Assembly (NCBI GenBank): GCA_036768485.1
Contig: JAVLUZ010000145.1
Location: forward strand, 20,400,706 to 20,464,705
From: Mermis nigrescens
Taxonomy: Eukaryota > Nematoda > Enoplea > Mermithida > Mermithidae
Length of the DNA stretch: 64,000 bases
Direction: 5' to 3'
Below the pieces are notes generated by a model. The model saw only the letters and a list, made by a program, of their open reading frames with translations, made no database searches and was not told the DNA's origin. Below, piece after piece: positions 59,739 to 64,000 of this stretch. The position numbers and the translations under genes were made by a program. Numbering within the stretch: the stretch's first letter is position 1; every line of letters begins with the position of its first letter.

Positions 59739-60026
59739 TTGGTCGGGATTACTATGCAAAACTTGAAGCGTCATTCAATAATTCTTTCTAGGTGCCCATC
59801 GGTTGATTTGCTTGTTTCGCCTTCAACCACCACTTGCTTTTCATCTTCTGAAGATTGCCGTGCTGAAATTAGCTCAGATTCTTTCAATTCTGATCAGGAT
59901 TTTGACCTAACTTGCGATCTTGACGAACAAGCGCTAACTTTGAGCGAGAACAGCGAATTTACGTTAAGTCATTCTGCTATGGAAGAAAATGATGCCGCCA
60001 CTAATCACGCACTGATGTATAAAGAG
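59739..60026 (+). CDS. Acidic protein exon 1
   Basis: Open from ATG 59739, or from 59792 if spliced. It encodes CPSVDLLVSPSTTTCFSSS and ends LMYKE at donor GTACCT, phase 0. Confidence 0.55.
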
Positions 60027-63000
60027 GTACCTATTTAATCTATAAATTGCAACTTGTCACTGAAAATATACAAATAAAGTGAGATAACAATGGAATAAAA
60101 CAACAGGGCCCAGTTAAAATATGTTTAGGCTTAAGCCAATCATTAACCTGACATCAATGTTTTAACTCACTTGACCAGGTTTAAGCTTGGCTTAAGCTAG
60201 GCTTAAGCCAGGCCTAAGTCAGACTTTAAAATGGTCACGTATGTTTAAACATTTAAGTCAGGATTTAAGCCTGGCTTAAGCCTTAACATGCTTAAACCGA
60301 ATCAGCTTTATTTCCAAGTTCTATTTTTCGTTAAGAATTTTAGACAAGCACACGTGGTAAATGACTTTAAATGAGGAAAAATGGAGTGTTCATGTCTTTT
60401 TAGATTGCGCTGACGTAATACTTTGTCTCTGGCAAATCAATTCACGTACAATCATTTGGGAAAATACTGCTGAAATTTCAACATCCTCTATTGTTAAGAA
60501 CTTTAAAAATATGTAAAAGAATGTATAATAATAATTATATATAATGACCTTTAATAATATGTATAATGATAGCTAGACTCTTGCCAGCAAGGACCTTCGC
60601 AGTCTCACGTATCTAATTTTGACCCCGTGTTGACTTTCTCGTATCATAAGATTTCTGTTCTCCAGGACCCGGTTTATAAATGAAGGGGTTCAAGATGGCA
60701 AGTTGGATAAAATTTGTAGAGATAAGTATTAAAGAATTTAATCCATGTTTTCGAATGAAGGGTAACTTTAACCTAAGGTTAACTTGATCCCGGAGTTAAT
60801 TTAATCCGTTACTCGGAAACCAGTTCTAGGTGTTAAATAGGATAAGATTCACTGATGTGCAATCACGCGAAACATTTTATTATATTTTATATAATTCTAA
60901 AAAGTGTTTTTAACAGAGCGTAATGTGTTGTTTATATTATATTTTGAAGCACGCCGACTTGCATGACCATTCGGAAGAAGAAAAGGGTTTGTATCAAGAA
61001 AGTTTGCATGCCAGCGCAGTTCAACATAATATCCCGAATGGACATTTAAATTATTCGTTAGAGGAACACAAAATTGATGATACGGCGGAAGAAAATAGGA
61101 TTCTCGCTGTAAGAAATTTCTGAAGTGATAATTCAGTAAACGGCCTGTTTAATATTACTTTGTCCCAATGCATATAACCATAAAAATTTCGGGCTTTTAA
61201 GTGCTTAAATGATTGTTTGTCTTTGTTTTCATATTTGATAAAAAAATTCAAATCTCAGTACTCAAAATTCTGATAAAATTCGTAAAAAACTTTCTACGTT
61301 GGGAAGTGGGGATTTGTTCCGTTTCGCATGTATGATTTCTTTCATGTTTGCTGCATGGTTCATTACCCATGTGTGATGAGCATTAACAGAAAACGCTTTA
61401 ATTTGCATGAATCGTTTCGATCGCTTTTAACTTTTTTAAAGATAACGTGATAAAGCGACGCTTTGACACAGTTTACCTGTTCAAAGAACATTGCAGAGGA
61501 ATACTGTAATCTATAAATAATAAAATTTCAAGATCCCATTAAGATCTCGTATTTTTAACTCAAATGAAATGAAAACTGTAATCATATTTTAACGCTGTTT
61601 TGAAGTTTATCTAATTTCAGCCTTTTTAATAGTCCCACCCCACTCATTAGTTTCTTTGATAACCGGTAAGAATGGCAAGTGATTTTCTCGCTATTATAGC
61701 ATCTTATGTTAAAAATTAAATTTCGGATTTATTAATTAGTTAATTATTGTTTTTTATTTTTTATTTTTTTTCTACTCACGTTTTCTATAGTAAAAAATAA
61801 TGATCAATATCTTAAACTAAAGTCGGAAATCTAAAAGTTAGATTTTTATTGCTTTTGAAAGCGAGAAGTAGCTAGTTTGGACTCTAATGCTCTTATGGGT
61901 AGCAAGGTCTGCGAGTTCAAAAATTTATTGGGTAGCATACCAAGGACCATGTCCTGACGCTTACGCGAAAAATGAAGTAAATTTTTAAAAAAGTTCATAA
62001 AAGTTTATTTGTTCAGGAGTTTGACTAAGCAATCCGTTTCTAGATCCCTGGCCCATCCTACATGTGCATGCAACATGTAACATAAGATGGTCACCAAAGA
62101 TGCACATGGCGGGTCTGAGGAGGGGGGTCGGCCAGGAAATTGTTTTGAGCCCGATGCCCTCAAAAACTGAAATAAATATCAAAATCAGGTGACATACTGT
62201 TTCATAATATGTGGTCAATTTTTCTAGACCCTAACCCAAAAACGCCAAATTTTTAATCAGTAACTATCTTATGTATAAAATTTAAGGAATCCGAGCATAA
62301 AACGCACGATAATGAGAATCTACCATTAATTCCCGATACTGACGGCCAAATGGCTGGTGCTCCAAGTCAGACTTCTTTAAACGATCCTGTCAGTGCGCCA
62401 CAAGAAACAGTTCATGAGCTTCACGAGGACGACGAAGTGGTTTCTCGTCAAGAAAGCGTTTGCAGCGAAGAAAATCATATCAGATTAGAAGAAGCACATG
62501 ATGAGGAGGCAGCGGAAAATAAACAAATAAATTTCGAAGAGTTCGTGGACGACGAGGCTAAATCAGCCGGTGCTTTCCACCACGTACAACACGGCGAAAA
62601 TGACGCCATAAACCCGGTGGCTGAAGATCAAATTAGAGAAGAAGAAGCTCGAACCTTTGAGAATGCTCAAACAGACGAAAATTTGCCAATCGATCCTAAT
62701 CCATCGGATGTTCATCAAGAGGTTGAAGAACACGACGAAAATAAAGAACGGGTGGGCCACGTTGAGCAGCCCGTCGCCGATGTTCTTGTGATTGATCACG
62801 ATGAAGTTGAGCCCGAATTGGCGAGTCTGGTCGACAACTCGGAGCATAGAGTCGATGTCCCTAGCGAGCACGAGGAAGAAAATCAAACCGACGCGGCCGA
62901 AAATGTATTTTTGGACGAATCAAAGTCGTCCGAAGATCTGAAACGACATTCGGATTTAACCGAAGATTCCAGTTCCGCGGCTATGAAAAGCAGCGTTTCG

Positions 63001-63159
63001 TTCGGCGATACGCTTTTGACCTCCAAAGACGAATTTCCCGAAGCGGAAATCAGAGGAAGAGCCGGCTATCGCGATGGGCCTCTCGCTGATGGGGTACAAA
63101 CGACGAATAATCGTCACCGCAAAACTTGGGGAATCGATCGAGACGCTAAACGAAGGTAG
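59739..63159 (+). CDS. Unrecognised highly acidic, probably disordered protein (3 exons)
   Basis: Exons 59739-60026, 60917-61108 and 62287-63159 are all phase 0 at their junctions and total 1353 nt (450 aa). Exon 1 is Ser/Asp-rich (CFSSSEDC, SDSFNSDQDFD). Exon 2 has HDHSEEEKGLYQ. The long last exon is a run of Glu/Asp with His and Val (HELHEDDEVV, EEEARTFENAQTDENL), ending in a distinct basic tail (YRDGPLADGVQ, RHRKTWGIDRDAKRR). There is no Cys framework, membrane segment or signal peptide. The composition suggests a cytosolic or nuclear disordered protein. The start is uncertain, since an acceptor TTCTTTCTAG at 59791 would make exon 1 internal. No family recognised. Confidence 0.6.
60104..60310. 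repeat. Family K element in intron of the acidic-protein gene
   Basis: AGGGCCCAGTTAAAATATG start, then six or more GGCTTAAGC/GCTTAAGCC palindromes. Confidence 0.65.
60660..60832. repeat. Repeat with CAGGACCCGGTTTAT end
   Basis: CTCCAGGACCCGGTTTATAA ... TACTCGGAAACCAGTTCTAGG, with AACCTAAGGTTAACTT inside. The terminus resembles K but the interior differs. Confidence 0.4.
60917..61108 (+). CDS. Acidic protein exon 2
   Basis: The acceptor TTTTTAACAG ends at 60916; a second one, ATTTTGAAG ending at 60949, is also phase 0 and would remove the odd hydrophobic start. It encodes HADLHDHSEEEKGLYQES and ends RILA at donor GTAAGA. Confidence 0.55.
61110..61985. other. Intron of the acidic-protein gene, nothing recognised
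   Basis: AT-rich, with T-rich runs near 61750. Confidence 0.35.
61990..62260. repeat. Family M-like repeat
   Basis: TGGCGGGTCTGAGGAGGGGG, GTCGGCCAGGAAATTG and AAAAACTGAAATAAATATC. Confidence 0.45.
62287..63159 (+). CDS. Acidic protein last exon
   Basis: The acceptor AAATTTAAG ends at 62286. The frame reads ESEHKTHDNENLPLIPDTDG and then 270 residues to TAG. High GC at third positions and strict Glu/Asp bias mark it as real coding DNA amid repeats. The last 35 residues switch to basic. Confidence 0.7.
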   Translation, partial: ESEHKTHDNENLPLIPDTDGQMAGAPSQTSLNDPVSAPQETVHELHEDDEVVSRQESVCSEENHIRLEEAHDEEAAENKQINFEEFVDDEAKSAGAFHHVQHGENDAINPVAEDQIREEEARTFENAQTDENLPIDPNPSDVHQEVEEHDENKERVGHVEQPVADVLVIDHDEVEPELASLVDNSEHRVDVPSEHEEENQTDAAENVFLDESKSSEDLKRHSDLTEDSSSAAMKSSVSFGDTLLTSKDEFPEAEIRGRAGYRDGPLADGVQTTNNRHRKTWGIDRDAKRR

Positions 63160-63164
63160 TTCTA

Positions 63165-63620
63165 AGCGCGGAGTTAGAGGGGGATGGGGGTCGCCCCCCC
63201 TACCGTCGTGAAAAAGCAGTTGAGCGCGATTGATAATAATGTCTATCTTATGGTGATTTTAGCCTTTTTATGTCACGATTTTTCAAATTTTTCAGCACTC
63301 ACTAATGACCTTTACCGACTTTCTTGCCGCTCTAAAAATTTTGTTTTTACGTCAGAATGTAAAGGATATTTTAGTTTCTACAATAATTTTTTCGAGTGTT
63401 TTTGAGTGCTTGCGCCGATTTTTACACTAATTATGCGTCTTATTCGTTGTAAACTTTCGAAATTTTATAATTTTTTCGGGTCACAAAATGATTTTGTTTG
63501 TTAAAAGACTGCAAAAGACCGATACTTTAAGCATAATGTACGGAATTTTCGGACAATTTTTGACACTATTAGGAAAATTTGGGGTTCGGCCCCCATGTCA
63601 GAAAATCCTGGCCGCCACTG
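63165..63620 (+). repeat. Family B relative directly after the acidic-protein stop
   Basis: AAGCGCGGAGTTAGAGGGGG ... GTCAGAAAATCCTGGCCGCC; the body matches 884-1357 (GACCGATACTTTAAGCATAA). Confidence 0.6.
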
Positions 63621-64000
63621 GTTATTACGTGAGTTTTATTTTTTGAATAGTGATAAAAGCGCAAAAATAGGACCATAAATAAATCGTATGGATAATTGAG
63701 CAGAGATTATTTTTAAATGATTTTATTGAGTTATCTAGAGAAATTCTGATGAAAATAATTAGTGCATTAAGTTATTTCTTAGTTAGGTATCATTATCGGT
63801 ACTTTAATTTATTGATTACCCAATTTATACGTGTACGTGTAATTTATATTTATAATGTTATTTATACGTGCGTCAACTAAAAGTTTTCCAAAACCGCATA
63901 AGGCTTCGCATGCTGTATTATCAAAAACGAGCTAAGTCATAAAACCGCATCGATTCTAATGTAAAAAATAAAAATTATATGTGTAAAGCATTTCGTCATT
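63621..64000. other. No feature recognised
   Basis: AT-rich to the window edge. Confidence 0.4.

Noticed and set aside
62563..62886. Minus-strand frame opposite the acidic-protein exon
   Set aside because: Shadow of the Glu/Asp-rich coding strand, whose complement gives Phe/Leu-rich frames.

Overview
This is AT-rich nuclear DNA from a multicellular invertebrate animal. It has spliceosomal introns with GT..AG ends, AATAAA polyadenylation signals, intron phases that match between exons, and secreted EGF, ShK and Reeler domains. Many acceptors read TTTTCAG or TTTTTAG and the ShKT and nitrobindin-like proteins would suit a nematode, but the sequence alone does not fix the phylum. Continuous frames are short because genes are cut into small exons by introns full of transposon remnants. 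I assembled genes by pairing acceptors and donors, checking phase, and comparing translations with families I know.

Layout. (1) About 568-17146, plus strand: the 3' half of PRORP/MRPP3, the nuclease subunit of mitochondrial RNase P, in at least five exons. The PPR-encoding 5' part lies left of the window. (2) 17147-22143: intergenic, with a cluster of palindromic MITEs. (3) 22144-25010, minus: a four-exon nitrobindin/THAP4-like beta-barrel gene. (4) 25892-38744, minus: a seven-exon gene whose exons join to exactly 647 codons. It encodes signal peptide, Reeler domain, Ser/acid-rich linker, four EGF-like domains and a C-terminal ShKT domain. (5) 38745-50062: mostly repeats, with a few weak exon candidates. 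(6) 50063-52494, plus: a short secreted cysteine-containing protein I do not recognise. (7) 52495-59738: minisatellites, MITEs and one convincing isolated membrane-protein exon at 55750-55926. (8) 59739-63159, plus: a very acidic, probably disordered protein in three phase-0 exons.

Repeats dominate. I can separate at least ten dispersed families, named A-N here. Family C (about 230 bp, termini CATACSTGGGC) has nine copies. Family F (about 170 bp, palindromic, termini TATAGTCTGTTTCAC) has eight. Family H is a 3-4 kb non-coding element ending in a strong hairpin. Two H copies are nearly identical, inverted and about 15 kb apart, and one internal block is inverted between copies. There are also 18-, 21- and 24-bp minisatellites, a GC-rich foldback element, TA and TAA microsatellites, and many copies of a GGCGCGAAGCGCC mini-hairpin.

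The genes show no operon-like relationship. The nitrobindin-like and Reeler genes lie head-to-tail on the minus strand about 0.9 kb apart. No tRNA, rRNA or CRISPR was seen.
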